This document shows positions 15,612 to 24,435 of a DNA stretch of 41,950 nucleotides, piece after piece. How positions within the stretch are numbered: the first letter of the stretch is position 1; the number at the start of each line of letters is the position of its first letter. The translations under genes were made by a program, and so were the position numbers. Source of the stretch: Campylobacterales bacterium (GTDB lineage Bacteria > Campylobacterota > Campylobacteria > Campylobacterales > QNZT01). The DNA lies in assembly GCA_024278835.1 (NCBI GenBank), contig JAJRSK010000059.1, positions 1 through 41,950 on the forward strand, given 5' to 3'. Below the pieces are notes generated by a model, which did not search any database, was not told where the DNA came from, and was given only the letters and a program-made list of their open reading frames with translations.

Positions 15612-16661
15612 ATGATACAAAAAAGAACATTAGCAGTATTATTTTTTAGTTGTGCGTTACTTTTTACTGGCTGTGATAAAAAAGCTGAAGTGGTGGAAGC
15701 TGTTGAGACAGCGACTTCAACAGTGACTAAAGTTGTTGAAACTGTTAAAAGCGAAGCAAAAGAGATTAAACAAGAAGTTGCTCAAGCAGAGGTGGCTGTT
15801 GAATCACAGGATATTTATGTGTTTACGTCAGATAATAGTGATGGTAAGATAACACCTAAGACAATCGAAGACGCTTTTACAGAAGCTGGATTTTACGTAT
15901 CTGCCAATAATGACATGAACTTTCCATACAAAAGAGACTTTAACAATACTGAGTATGATGTTTATAATTTAGCAGCATTTTATAGTAAAGATGTTGTGGC
16001 TGAGTTTATTCAAGAATATCCAAAGATAGGTCTCTTTTCTCCAATGAGTATGTCTATCTATACAAAAAAAGGTGACAAAACGATTTCAATAGCGACAATC
16101 TCTCCAAAACGAATTGCTGAAATTACAGGTATACCAGCAGATCATGCCGCTTGGGGAAAACTAGATGCACTCATAACAAAGGCATTTAAAGCAGCTATGC
16201 CAAATGGTAAATTAGCTACTTTAGCAAATACGAAGCTTGATATCAAAGAGCCAATCATTGCTGAATTTCAGTTTGAAATGACAGATGAGTGGGATGATGA
16301 GAAAGAAGATTTTGAGAATGCCTTTGAAAGTGCATTGACACCTGCTGGCTTTGCGATGCCTGCATTTAATGAAATCACTGATGAACTTGAAGATATCGGT
16401 TATGATTTTTACGAAGTGTATTCTATCTGTAAAATTCCTGTTATCTATACAGTTTCAAAAAATCATCCAGAAGCTGGAGCCTATGCACCATGTTCACTAT
16501 ATGTCTACAAAAAAGAGGGTGAAAATACGGTACATATGGGATTCCCAACTGTACACAACTGGTTTTATTCTATGGGCATTAAAGATGAAGCATCACACAA
16601 AGTGCTTATTGAGGCACAGGATACGTTTGAAGGTATCTTAAATAAGATATCAGGAAAATAA
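15612..16661 (+). CDS. DUF302-type lipoprotein
   Basis: A 349-residue lipoprotein with lipobox LFTGC (Cys21). A helical, Val/Glu/Lys-rich stalk follows (about 25-60). Two DUF302-like modules then carry IGLFSPMSMSIY and AGAYAPCSLYVY; the second is followed by HMGFPTVHNWFYSMGIKD. The latter block is nearly superimposable on module 2 of the protein at 8971-10890. The pair sits on either side of the sox genes, so sulfur-related function in the periplasm is a fair inference. AAAGGGAG lies 9 bases before the ATG. Confidence 0.75.
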   Translation: MIQKRTLAVLFFSCALLFTGCDKKAEVVEAVETATSTVTKVVETVKSEAKEIKQEVAQAEVAVESQDIYVFTSDNSDGKITPKTIEDAFTEAGFYVSANNDMNFPYKRDFNNTEYDVYNLAAFYSKDVVAEFIQEYPKIGLFSPMSMSIYTKKGDKTISIATISPKRIAEITGIPADHAAWGKLDALITKAFKAAMPNGKLATLANTKLDIKEPIIAEFQFEMTDEWDDEKEDFENAFESALTPAGFAMPAFNEITDELEDIGYDFYEVYSICKIPVIYTVSKNHPEAGAYAPCSLYVYKKEGENTVHMGFPTVHNWFYSMGIKDEASHKVLIEAQDTFEGILNKISGK

Positions 16662-16666
16662 TTTTT

Positions 16667-16699
16667 AGGTATGGATTAAAGTTTAATTAATCCATACCT
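16667..16699. terminator. Strong hairpin after the DUF302 lipoprotein
   Basis: AGGTATGGATTAA (16667-16679) and TTAATCCATACCT (16687-16699) form a perfect 13-bp stem with a 7-base loop. It marks the end of the sox-side unit. No T tract follows, so it may be a processing or stability structure and not a classical terminator. Confidence 0.55.
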
Positions 16700-16746
16700 G
16701 CTAGTTCTTACACCCATTTTCTGGGTTGATAATGCGGAAGGTTATC

Positions 16747-18135
16747 ATGATAGATTTTATCACACTGCATTTTTTTACACTATTTACTTTTTTACTTATC
16801 TTTGTAACAATTGGACATCTCTTTACGCAAAGAAAAAAACCCTCTAGTACTATTGCTTGGACAGTCACCATCATCGCACTTCCTTACATAGGCATCCTTT
16901 TTTATGTGATATTTCATGGTAGAAAATTGAATAAAATCATCAAAAATATAAAAGAGATTAAACTCAAAAAGATACATGAGGTTGAGGCAGGATTTGATTC
17001 TAGAATAGAGAAATTGTTGCGCGCAAATAGACTTGCAGGGGCAACTTCGGGGAATGCATTTGCACTTTGTGAGGATGGATTAGATAGCTATCAAAAACTT
17101 ATTGCACTTTTAATGAGTGCGAAATCTAGTATTTATATCTCTACATATATCTTTGGGAAGGATATAGTGACACAAAAGATTGTGGATATTTTGGTGCAAA
17201 AGGCAGAAGAAGGGGTGGAAGTTAAATTACTTGTTGATGCTTTTGGTTCACAAAGATTGGAGTTTTTTCCCTCTATTTTAAAACCACTTCAAAAAGCAGG
17301 AGGTGAATATCATTTTTTTATGTCGATGATAAAACACCCTTTTGATAGTAAGCTCAACTTGCGAAATCATAGAAAGATGATTATTGTTGATTGTTGTTCT
17401 GTGATGAGTGGTGGGATTAATATCTCAAAATTATATCTCTCACCTGTGAACTATGAAGGTTTATGGATGGATTTATCTTTCATCCTCAAAGGTGCTGGAG
17501 CATTGCATTATAAAGAGATATTTCGTCATAACTGGGAAAATGATGCCAAAACAATGCTCAGAAAATACCCAGAGAAAGAGCGTGAACTTGAGTATGGTAA
17601 GAGTATCGTGCAAGTTGTTCCTTCTGGTCCCGATGTGGATAGTGATGCACTTTATGAAGCATTACTGGCTTCAATCTATGAAGCACAAAAGAGGATTTGG
17701 ATAGTGACACCTTATTTTGCACCGGATAACTCCCTCATGGATGCTTTAATTGTGGCAAAGCACCGTGGTGTCGAAATAAAAATTATTACACCTCAAACAT
17801 CTGATAACGCTTTGGCAGATATTGCACGTAGCGGATTTTTGAGGGATTTACAATATGAGGCGGTTGAGATACTCTTTTTTAAAAATAAGATGATGCACGC
17901 TAAGGCTTGTTTGATAGATGATAAATGCGCCATACTTGGCTCTTCAAACTTTGATGCCAGAAGCTTTTTTTATAACTTTGAAGTAGTGAGCTTTATCTAT
18001 ACAAAAGAGGATATCATGATAGTGAAGCTGTGGATTGAGAGGCTGTTTTCGGAGTGTGAATATGGTATAAAAGAGGTTTCAAATATACGAAAACAGTTAG
18101 AAAACTTTTTTAAGATGTTTGCACCAGCATTGTAA
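16747..18135 (+). CDS. cls: Cardiolipin synthase (phospholipase D family)
   Basis: Makes cardiolipin from phosphatidylglycerol at the inner membrane. The 462-residue protein has two N-terminal membrane helices and two HKD motifs: HRKMIIVD (His208) and HAKACLID (His384). Length and architecture match bacterial Cls. I choose the ATG at 16747 because GGAAGG (16736-16741) is correctly spaced. Upstream in-frame starts (TTG 16726, ATG 16732) lie before that site. The chosen ATG is the centre of a TATCATGATA copy. A phosphoesterase gene follows after 11 bases, probably in the same operon. Confidence 0.92.
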   Translation: MIDFITLHFFTLFTFLLIFVTIGHLFTQRKKPSSTIAWTVTIIALPYIGILFYVIFHGRKLNKIIKNIKEIKLKKIHEVEAGFDSRIEKLLRANRLAGATSGNAFALCEDGLDSYQKLIALLMSAKSSIYISTYIFGKDIVTQKIVDILVQKAEEGVEVKLLVDAFGSQRLEFFPSILKPLQKAGGEYHFFMSMIKHPFDSKLNLRNHRKMIIVDCCSVMSGGINISKLYLSPVNYEGLWMDLSFILKGAGALHYKEIFRHNWENDAKTMLRKYPEKERELEYGKSIVQVVPSGPDVDSDALYEALLASIYEAQKRIWIVTPYFAPDNSLMDALIVAKHRGVEIKIITPQTSDNALADIARSGFLRDLQYEAVEILFFKNKMMHAKACLIDDKCAILGSSNFDARSFFYNFEVVSFIYTKEDIMIVKLWIERLFSECEYGIKEVSNIRKQLENFFKMFAPAL

Positions 18136-18146
18136 GGAATAGAAGA

Positions 18147-18914
18147 ATGTATCGAACATTTTTACCTTGGTATATGGATCAAAATGCAGATAGTGTGTGT
18201 ATCAAAGAGCATAAAAATCATCAACTCCAAGAGGATAGTATCACCCTTTTAAACTGGAATGTACATAAAAATAACCACCATTATAAGTGGTTGCACGATT
18301 TTGCAAATATCTTGCATAAGTATAATCCCAATCTTATCTCTTTTCAAGAGTACCAGACTATGAGTAGGCGAAGTATCTTGGATAAAGATGAAGATTTTGG
18401 ATATGGTTTTTTCCCAAATATCGCTTACAAACAACAGATGTATGGACTTTTAACTGCTTCAAAATCAAAGATGTATAACTTTCACTCTCTTTTTTCTCAC
18501 GATGTAGAACCAATCATCAAAACACCCAAAGTAAGCTTTGTCAGCCAACATCGTATGTATAATGGTGAAAGCCTTACGGTGATAAATGTGCATATGATTA
18601 ACTTTGTAAAAATCAATAAATATATCGCGCAGCTAAAACAGATAGAAGATGTCTGTCTTAAAGATGAGGGGGCTTTGATACTGACAGGTGACTTTAATAC
18701 ATGGAGTCAAAAAAGGATGCGTTTACTGAGGCATATGACAGAGGCTGCAGGGCTAGATATCGTGACATTTGAAAAAGAATATCATAAAAAGTCTTTTATG
18801 GCTCATCCATTGGATCATATATTTTATCGTGGTCTCATACAGAGAGATAGTAAGATTTTAAAAGAGATAAAGACTTCAGATCACAAGCCCATCATGGTCA
18901 CTTTTTCACAGTAA
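18147..18914 (+). CDS. Endonuclease/exonuclease/phosphatase (EEP) family protein
   Basis: A 255-residue EEP-superfamily metal-dependent phosphoesterase. Catalytic motifs in order are LNWNVHK, SFQEY (metal-binding Glu), GDFNTWS, HPLDHIF and SDHKPI. There is no signal peptide. The family includes nucleases and phospholipid or inositol phosphatases, and the short form is usually of unknown substrate. Co-transcription with cls suggests a lipid-linked phosphodiester substrate, which is inference. The 3' end overlaps the convergent lipoprotein gene by 9 bases. Confidence 0.85.
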   Translation: MYRTFLPWYMDQNADSVCIKEHKNHQLQEDSITLLNWNVHKNNHHYKWLHDFANILHKYNPNLISFQEYQTMSRRSILDKDEDFGYGFFPNIAYKQQMYGLLTASKSKMYNFHSLFSHDVEPIIKTPKVSFVSQHRMYNGESLTVINVHMINFVKINKYIAQLKQIEDVCLKDEGALILTGDFNTWSQKRMRLLRHMTEAAGLDIVTFEKEYHKKSFMAHPLDHIFYRGLIQRDSKILKEIKTSDHKPIMVTFSQ

Positions 18915-19508
18915 ATTTTTTAACCATAGTTGAAGTTCTTTTGCAACTTTTTCTAAGCCAAGATGAAAAGCTTGTACTCCTCCTTTTGCATCAAGAGTAG
19001 AAGAGGGTATTTTTATGCTGATATGGTGCTTTGCAATCAATCTTTTATCTTTTTTATTGATAAGGTAAAATTGGATTTTGATGATAGAGAATGCCTCACT
19101 TTTATCCTCAAAATAGTGGTAAAAATCATCGATATTGCTTTCTAGTATCCACTGTGGCTTTATCTGTGATGTGCTGGGAATGACTGCTCTAAAAAGTCCA
19201 CTATGGTTGAGATGAGAAACTAAAAATTGTTCTATCATATGATTTGGTGTGTCACTCCATCTGCTATAGGCATAAGCTTCTCGTTGCTGAGGCATTTTGG
19301 CATAGAGAATTTTATTGTGTTGAATCTCTTTGCTACTTTCTGGGAGGATGATTTTTAGTATTTTATTGGTTTTTGGGAGGGATATATTTTCTGTGGGATA
19401 TGCTTGATATTTTAGTGTGTAAACATCTATGCTTTTACCCGTCTTGCTACTACATCCACCTAGTACAATTATCATGATAATAGCCAATAACCCATAATAC
19501 TTATGCAT
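18906..19508 (-). CDS. ABC-transport auxiliary lipoprotein of the Mla/Mce system
   Basis: A 200-residue lipoprotein (lipobox VLGGC, Cys19) of the ABC_trans_aux/PqiC type. Typical features are DVYTLKY after the anchor, AYSRWSDTPNHMIEQFL, and a conserved block around residues 110-130. Such proteins sit on the outer membrane side of MCE transporters. It is last in the minus-strand operon after mlaD (3 bases apart), which supports the assignment. A TATCATGATA copy lies in the signal-peptide coding region (translated IMI). Confidence 0.8.
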   Translation of the reverse strand: MHKYYGLLAIIMIIVLGGCSSKTGKSIDVYTLKYQAYPTENISLPKTNKILKIILPESSKEIQHNKILYAKMPQQREAYAYSRWSDTPNHMIEQFLVSHLNHSGLFRAVIPSTSQIKPQWILESNIDDFYHYFEDKSEAFSIIKIQFYLINKKDKRLIAKHHISIKIPSSTLDAKGGVQAFHLGLEKVAKELQLWLKNLL

Positions 19509-19511
19509 CTT

Positions 19512-20456
19512 TTACTCTCCTGGACCTAGCTTTATTGTTTTGCTTTTAAAGAGTATATCACTAGGACTCTCTTGTATTTGTTCTACTGTTTCTTGCATCT
19601 TTGTTGAAAGTGCACTAAATTCATCTATCATGATAGAGAGTTTTTGTACCATAGGTTCTGAAATCTCTTTGAAGTTGTAGTCACCATTTTTGATACTCTT
19701 ATCGATGCGCTTTGTGAGCGTTTTCATGACTCGTGAAGCTGCTTTAAATTCTCTTAAAGTTTGTTTTATATCGTCACCAAGCTTAGCGTCAAGATGTGAA
19801 GTAATATTATTTATCCTTGATAAGCTTAAAGTAGCTTTATCTTCTAAGACAACAGCTCGTTGTATAAGTTGTGAGATGTTGGTTTTATTAGTGTTTAATT
19901 CGCCTGTTATGGCTGAGATATTTTCTAGGGAATTTTCCAAGTTTTTTACATTTTTTGGGCTGATGAGCGCTTCTATATTTTCTAATGTTAGGGAGAGTTT
20001 CTCTGTGAGATTAGCGAGAATTTCATCCAGTTTTACAAAAAGAGAAGGAGAAGATTTTATGAGTGGTATCTCTCCCTCTTTAGGAATCAATAGAGGAGCG
20101 TTAGGGTTGTGACCGGAGATTTCAACATATGCCAAGCCCGTCATGCCATAAAATTTTAATGTGGCTTGCATATCTTCTCTGATTTTGATTTCATGATTGA
20201 TTTTGAGATAGACGGCGATGAGTTGTGTATTTTCAGGATCTACTTTGATATCTTCAACCACCCCAGCATCCACACCCATGTATTTAACAGAAGAGTCTTT
20301 ATTTAATCCTGCGACAGATTCGTCAAAGTAGATGAGATAATGGTCTTGTTGTTCATAATTGCTATATTTTGTCAGCCAAAAAGCAAACCCCAATATACCT
20401 GTGATAAAAAGAGTGACAAAGATACCCACCAATAGATAGTTAACTCTACCTTCCAT
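19512..20456 (-). CDS. mlaD: MCE-family substrate-binding protein, MlaD-like
   Basis: Forms the periplasmic lipid-binding ring of the Mla-type ABC transporter. The 314-residue protein has an N-terminal membrane helix (about 8-29), an MCE domain (about 38-118; DESVAGLNKDSSVKYMGVDAGVVEDI and YGMTGLAYVEI) and a long helical C-terminal region. It overlaps the ATPase gene by 11 bases and is followed by the auxiliary lipoprotein. It carries an in-gene TATCATGATA copy (19626-19635). Confidence 0.9.
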   Translation of the reverse strand: MEGRVNYLLVGIFVTLFITGILGFAFWLTKYSNYEQQDHYLIYFDESVAGLNKDSSVKYMGVDAGVVEDIKVDPENTQLIAVYLKINHEIKIREDMQATLKFYGMTGLAYVEISGHNPNAPLLIPKEGEIPLIKSSPSLFVKLDEILANLTEKLSLTLENIEALISPKNVKNLENSLENISAITGELNTNKTNISQLIQRAVVLEDKATLSLSRINNITSHLDAKLGDDIKQTLREFKAASRVMKTLTKRIDKSIKNGDYNFKEISEPMVQKLSIMIDEFSALSTKMQETVEQIQESPSDILFKSKTIKLGPGE

Positions 20457-21219
20457 CTTTCACTCCCTTTCTGAGTTGTGCCCTTTGCCCTTTGAAAAAG
20501 GCTTCTATAAAAGGATGTGGCGATTGTAAAATCTCTTTTAAAGTTCCTGTGGCAATCACTTTTTTATCTCCTAGTACGGCTATGCGATCTACGATTGTAA
20601 AAATCGAATCTATATCATGTGTTATCATCACTATCGTCAATCCCAGCAAATCCCTTAATTTGACAATCAATTCATCAAACTCTTGCGCGCCAACGGGATC
20701 CAAACCAGAGGTAGGCTAATCTAAAAAAAGCAATTTTGGTTCCATCGCTAGAGCCCTCGCAAGGGCTACTCTCTTTTTCATTCCCCCACTTAGTTGCGCG
20801 GGATAAAGTGTGGCTGCACGAGAAGGAAGTCCTACTAAGTCGATTTTGAGTGATATCAAATCTTCTATAAGATCTTCTTCTAGGTTGGTATATTCTCTTA
20901 ATGCAACACCTATATTTTCAGCGACACTCAAAGAAGAAAAAAGGGCACCCGATTGAAAAAGTACACCCCAGCGGGTACGTAAAGTCTGTTCTTGTTCTAG
21001 TGACAAAGAGGAGAGGTTTTGTCCTAACACGGTGATTTCTCCGCTTGTGGGCGGTATCAACATAATCATCTCTTTTAAAAGAACAGATTTTCCAGAACCA
21101 CTACCACCTAAAAGCCCAAATATTTCCCCTTCATTCACAGATAAATTGACCTTATCGTGTACAACATTATTACCAAACTGGGTTACTACGTCCTTGACTT
21201 CTATGATAACACGGCTCAT
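20446..21219 (-). pseudogene. mlaF: MlaF-like ABC ATPase interrupted by an in-frame TAG at Walker B
   Basis: ATPase of the Mla/Mce lipid transporter. Walker A (GGSGSGKS), Q-loop (LFQSGALF), signature (LSGGMKKR) and the D-loop/H-loop half (GLDPVGA, MITHDID) are all present in one frame. The frame is broken only by TAG at 20716-20718, codon 168. The normal text here is LLFLDEPTSGLDP, so the stop replaces the Walker B catalytic glutamate. A single G-to-T change of GAG would give it. The rest has no other damage, so this is either a recent mutation, a sequencing error or a programmed readthrough. A TTG at 20703 could restart translation but would give only the C-terminal third. The gene starts 4 bases inside mlaE and ends 11 bases inside mlaD. 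Confidence 0.9.
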
Positions 21220-22355
21220 ATGCCCAACTTGGTTAAAATGATAGAAAATAGTGCATCACAGGCAATCACTAAAAAGATAGCATTTACCACACTCATCGTG
21301 GTATACCGCCCGATACTCTCTGTATCCCTAGAGACTTGCAAGCCTCTAAAACAGCCAATGGCAGCAATCAACCATCCAAAAAAAGGCCCTTTGCCTATCC
21401 CCACCCAAAAATGCTTTGAATCTAAGGCACTTTGAAGATGTTCGATAAAAGAAGCAAATGAGATATGTAACTGTGCGTTAGCAACGACCATACCACCAAA
21501 TATACCTACAATATCAGCGAAAAATATCAGAAGTGGTAAGGCAATCATCAAAGCAATCATGCGTGGTAAAACTAAAAATCGATATGGCTCAAAACCCATC
21601 GTTTTCATCGCATCAATCTCTTCTGTGAGTTTCATCACGCCTAGTTGCGCGGTAAAAGCAGAGCCACTACGACCCGCAACAACGATAGCGGTGATAAGTG
21701 GAGCGAGTTCACGGGTGATAGAGATACCAATCATATCTACGATAAAGATACTTGCGCCAAATTTTTCTAATTGTACGGCACTTTGATAGGCGATGACTAC
21801 ACCGATGAGAAAGGAAGTAAGCGCAATGATACCTAGTGCTTTGAGTGCAGAAGATTCGAGATACTTGATGATAGCTTGGTAGCGGATAGACGAGGGATGA
21901 CGAAAATAGTAAAAAAGATGCATCGTCACTTCTCCTAAAAAGGTTAAAAATGCCAGTACGTCAGTCAGTAGATGCATGCTATTTTTACCAAGATTTTCAA
22001 GTGTGTTTTTGATGATATTTTGTTTGGGGGATTGTGGTTTTTTTGAGCTTAGATTGTCCATAAGTAGTTGGTAAATCTTCTCGTGCTCGGTAGAAAAGCC
22101 AACTCTTCGTATGCGTAACCCTTTTTTTATAAAATGCTTTTGAAATTGGATGATAAGCATCATACCAGCAGAATCAATCAAACGAACTTGTGAAAAATCC
22201 CAAATAATTTCTTGTGTAGTAAGGGAATGCTTAAGAAGCTTTTTTAGTTTCAACTCCATAGGAGCGATGGTAGAGATGACCCAATCCCCCGAACTTTGAA
22301 GGGAAATGCTTGCATCCTTAGGGCTAATATCTAGTTTTGCTTCATGAATATCCAT
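21216..22355 (-). CDS. mlaE: MlaE-type permease with N-terminal STAS domain
   Basis: Membrane subunit of the phospholipid transporter, 379 residues. It has a STAS domain at about 1-105 (IIWDFSQVRLIDSAGMMLIIQFQ), comparable to separate MlaB in Enterobacteria. The permease domain (about 130-379) has the family signature ITRELAPLITAIVVAGRSGSAFTAQLGVM, EEIDAMKTMG and RMIALMIALPLL. The fused STAS-MlaE layout is common in bacteria outside Gammaproteobacteria. The mlaF start overlaps its end. The upstream patatin gene is 33 bases away, so the two may share a transcript. Confidence 0.92.
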   Translation of the reverse strand: MDIHEAKLDISPKDASISLQSSGDWVISTIAPMELKLKKLLKHSLTTQEIIWDFSQVRLIDSAGMMLIIQFQKHFIKKGLRIRRVGFSTEHEKIYQLLMDNLSSKKPQSPKQNIIKNTLENLGKNSMHLLTDVLAFLTFLGEVTMHLFYYFRHPSSIRYQAIIKYLESSALKALGIIALTSFLIGVVIAYQSAVQLEKFGASIFIVDMIGISITRELAPLITAIVVAGRSGSAFTAQLGVMKLTEEIDAMKTMGFEPYRFLVLPRMIALMIALPLLIFFADIVGIFGGMVVANAQLHISFASFIEHLQSALDSKHFWVGIGKGPFFGWLIAAIGCFRGLQVSRDTESIGRYTTMSVVNAIFLVIACDALFSIILTKLGI

Positions 22356-22388
22356 GCGCTATTATAGCAAAAGTGTGGATTGATACTA

Positions 22389-23243
22389 TCATGATAAGCG
22401 TTTTAGATTTTCCTCTGCTTCTTTTTTTCCATAGGCTATCAACTCTTTTGCTTTATGAAAGTCATAAAAATCACAGATATTTTTAGGTATTTCGATGATG
22501 AGATCTGGTTCGTGGGCAGCTAGTTCATAACGAATGAGAAGATTTTGCATCGTTTCGATGGATTTTGAGATGATTTTAAAAGAGCTAAATTCGTGTTCAT
22601 TGGATTCAAAAAACGTCTCTTTTAAATAAGAAGCGATTTTATCTTGGATACTAAGGTCTTCATCTTTTTTACTTGTTATCATGATAGAGGGTTTTTCATC
22701 TGCATGGATGTTGACAGCGATAGTATAGTCACTATGATTTGCAAGTAAAGGCTGGGTAGGAAGAGGGGTTAAGATACCACCATCGACAAGGTACTGCGTG
22801 CCTATTTTTTTAGGTGTGAGGATAGTGGGTATCGATACAGAAGCGCGGATAGCCTCGAGTAAATCACCCTTTTGAAACCAGACAGGTTTTTGGGTGTGCA
22901 AGTTTGTTGCTACGGCGGTGAAGGCGATGGGAAGGTCTTGGATATTGACTTTTCCGACCATTTTTTCTATATTGTCAAAAACTTTATCCCCCTTTATCAT
23001 GCCATTTTTGGCAAATGAAAAGTCGATAAGTTTGATGAGTTCATAGACATCGAGTGAGAGAATCCACTCTTTAAAAAGTGTGAGCTTGCCAGAGGCATAA
23101 AGTCCTCCGACAAGTGCTCCCATAGAAGATCCAGAGATTGAGACGATTTCATAGCCGTGCGCCTCAAGTGCCTCGATAACACCGATATGCGCATATCCAC
23201 GCGCGCCGCCACTACCAAGAACTAAGGAAACCGTCTTTTTCAT
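22389..23243 (-). CDS. Patatin-like phospholipase, RssA-type
   Basis: A serine acyl-hydrolase of 284 residues. It has the oxyanion-hole motif GSGGARG (10-16), nucleophile elbow GSSMG (Ser40) and catalytic Asp in LVDGGILTPLP. It likely cleaves acyl chains from phospholipids at the inner membrane. There is no signal peptide. Neighbours include the lipid transporter and cardiolipin synthase, so a lipid-turnover role fits. The stop codon TGA lies within a TATCATGATA copy (22387-22396). Confidence 0.9.
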   Translation of the reverse strand: MKKTVSLVLGSGGARGYAHIGVIEALEAHGYEIVSISGSSMGALVGGLYASGKLTLFKEWILSLDVYELIKLIDFSFAKNGMIKGDKVFDNIEKMVGKVNIQDLPIAFTAVATNLHTQKPVWFQKGDLLEAIRASVSIPTILTPKKIGTQYLVDGGILTPLPTQPLLANHSDYTIAVNIHADEKPSIMITSKKDEDLSIQDKIASYLKETFFESNEHEFSSFKIISKSIETMQNLLIRYELAAHEPDLIIEIPKNICDFYDFHKAKELIAYGKKEAEENLKRLS

Positions 23244-23288
23244 TACTGACCTTCTATATTGATAAGGCTATTATAGCAGACTAGGCTA

Positions 23289-23444
23289 CTACAGCCAACC
23301 TTCTGGGTCAAATTCAGCATCAAATCTAGTGTGTCCTATACTCTCAATGGGAGTATAAGTAGCTGCCTGAAGTGACATACCACTCACACCTGCAAAACCT
23401 AGTATAGACATATATCCGATAAAATTTCTTCTTGATTTATTCAT
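23289..23444 (-). CDS. Very short Tat-signal protein, 51 residues
   Basis: A small gene with a strong ribosome binding site (AAGGAGA, 23454-23460 on the minus strand) 9 bases before the ATG. The 51-residue product begins MNKSRRNFIGYMSILGFAGV, a clear twin-arginine signal, and has a likely cleavage site after SLQA. The mature part would be about 24 residues (ATYTPIESIGHTRFDAEFDP...). It ends with a TAG at 23289. Either it is a genuine tiny periplasmic subunit carried by Tat, or the start of a decayed larger enzyme. The first is favoured because the frame is clean and well initiated. I do not recognise the mature peptide. Confidence 0.65.
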   Translation of the reverse strand: MNKSRRNFIGYMSILGFAGVSGMSLQAATYTPIESIGHTRFDAEFDPEGWL

Positions 23445-23514
23445 AAGTAGTTCTCCTTATAGTTATATGCGAACATGTAGATGCTAGCATATAACTGTGA
23501 AAGGATTGTGGAAT

Positions 23515-24435
23515 TTATTTAAATGTTTTTTCTAAAAATGGAACCACTTGCTTTTTACGACTTAGTACGCCATCAAGCCATACTTTAGAATCTTTAGTTT
23601 TTACTCCAAAAGCTGATTCAATCTTACTGATATCATCACTAGCGATTAAGAGTTCTGAACCCTCTTTCATGATATCGGTAAGTAGTAGTAACACAGAGTG
23701 TCTATCTCCCTCTTCTTTTAGTGCTTGTAAATCCTTGAGTAATTCCTCTTTCATCGTATCAAACATTGTGATATCGACCGTTTCAAGTTGACCGATGCCG
23801 ACTTTAGTGCCTGACATATTAAAGTCTTTAAAGTCTCTCATCACAAGATTACGGATAGGGGTGCCTTCTATGGCTGACTTGATTTTAAACATCTCCATGC
23901 CTAACTCTTTAGGGTTTTCTATGCCTGCTATTTTAGCTAACTCTTTGACTGCTTTGGTGTCAGCTTTGGTGCATGTTGGAGATTTAAAGATAACGGTATC
24001 GCTTAAAATGGCACACATCATGATACCTGCGATATTGGCTGGAATCTCAATGTTATAATAATCAAACATCTCTTTAACGATAGTATTTGAACAACCAACC
24101 GGACGGATCCACGCTTCTAAAGGTGTAGAGGTTGTTAAATCACCAAGCTTGTGGTGATCTACGACACCGACGACATTGGCATCTAAAATATCATCTGGAC
24201 ATAAAGCTAAGTCTGTTGTATCGGTGATAAAGGTATCTTCATCTGCGTAGCTGGTTTTGGTGATAGGTACTTCGCAAGCAAATTTTTCTAAGATAAATGC
24301 TGTTTCTGGGTTGATATCACCTTGTTTACAAGCGATTGCTTCGATGCCTTGGGCGTTCTTGAGGTAGGCTACTGCGATAGCTGAGCAGATAGAGTCTGAG
24401 TCTGGGATTTTGTGTCCTGTTATGTAAAGAGCCAT
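23515..24435 (-). CDS. ppaC: Manganese-dependent inorganic pyrophosphatase
   Basis: Family II pyrophosphatase that hydrolyses pyrophosphate to two phosphates. The 306-residue protein has GHKIPDSDS near the N-terminus (His and two Asp metal ligands), the DHH motif VDHHKLGDL, and the C-terminal DHHA2-type substrate domain ending LSRKKQVVPFLEKTF (RKK motif). I start it at 24435 (MALYITGHK). The open frame continues upstream to 24513, but those residues are not family-like, and AAGGAAAA precedes the chosen ATG. A TATCATGATA copy (24493-24502) lies just upstream. Confidence 0.93.
   Translation of the reverse strand: MALYITGHKIPDSDSICSAIAVAYLKNAQGIEAIACKQGDINPETAFILEKFACEVPITKTSYADEDTFITDTTDLALCPDDILDANVVGVVDHHKLGDLTTSTPLEAWIRPVGCSNTIVKEMFDYYNIEIPANIAGIMMCAILSDTVIFKSPTCTKADTKAVKELAKIAGIENPKELGMEMFKIKSAIEGTPIRNLVMRDFKDFNMSGTKVGIGQLETVDITMFDTMKEELLKDLQALKEEGDRHSVLLLLTDIMKEGSELLIASDDISKIESAFGVKTKDSKVWLDGVLSRKKQVVPFLEKTFK

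Noticed and set aside
20446-20703. Separate 85-residue gene for the second half of the ABC ATPase
   Set aside because: It is in the same frame as the first half and is the ordinary C-terminal third; one nonsense codon divides a single gene. No frameshift is needed.
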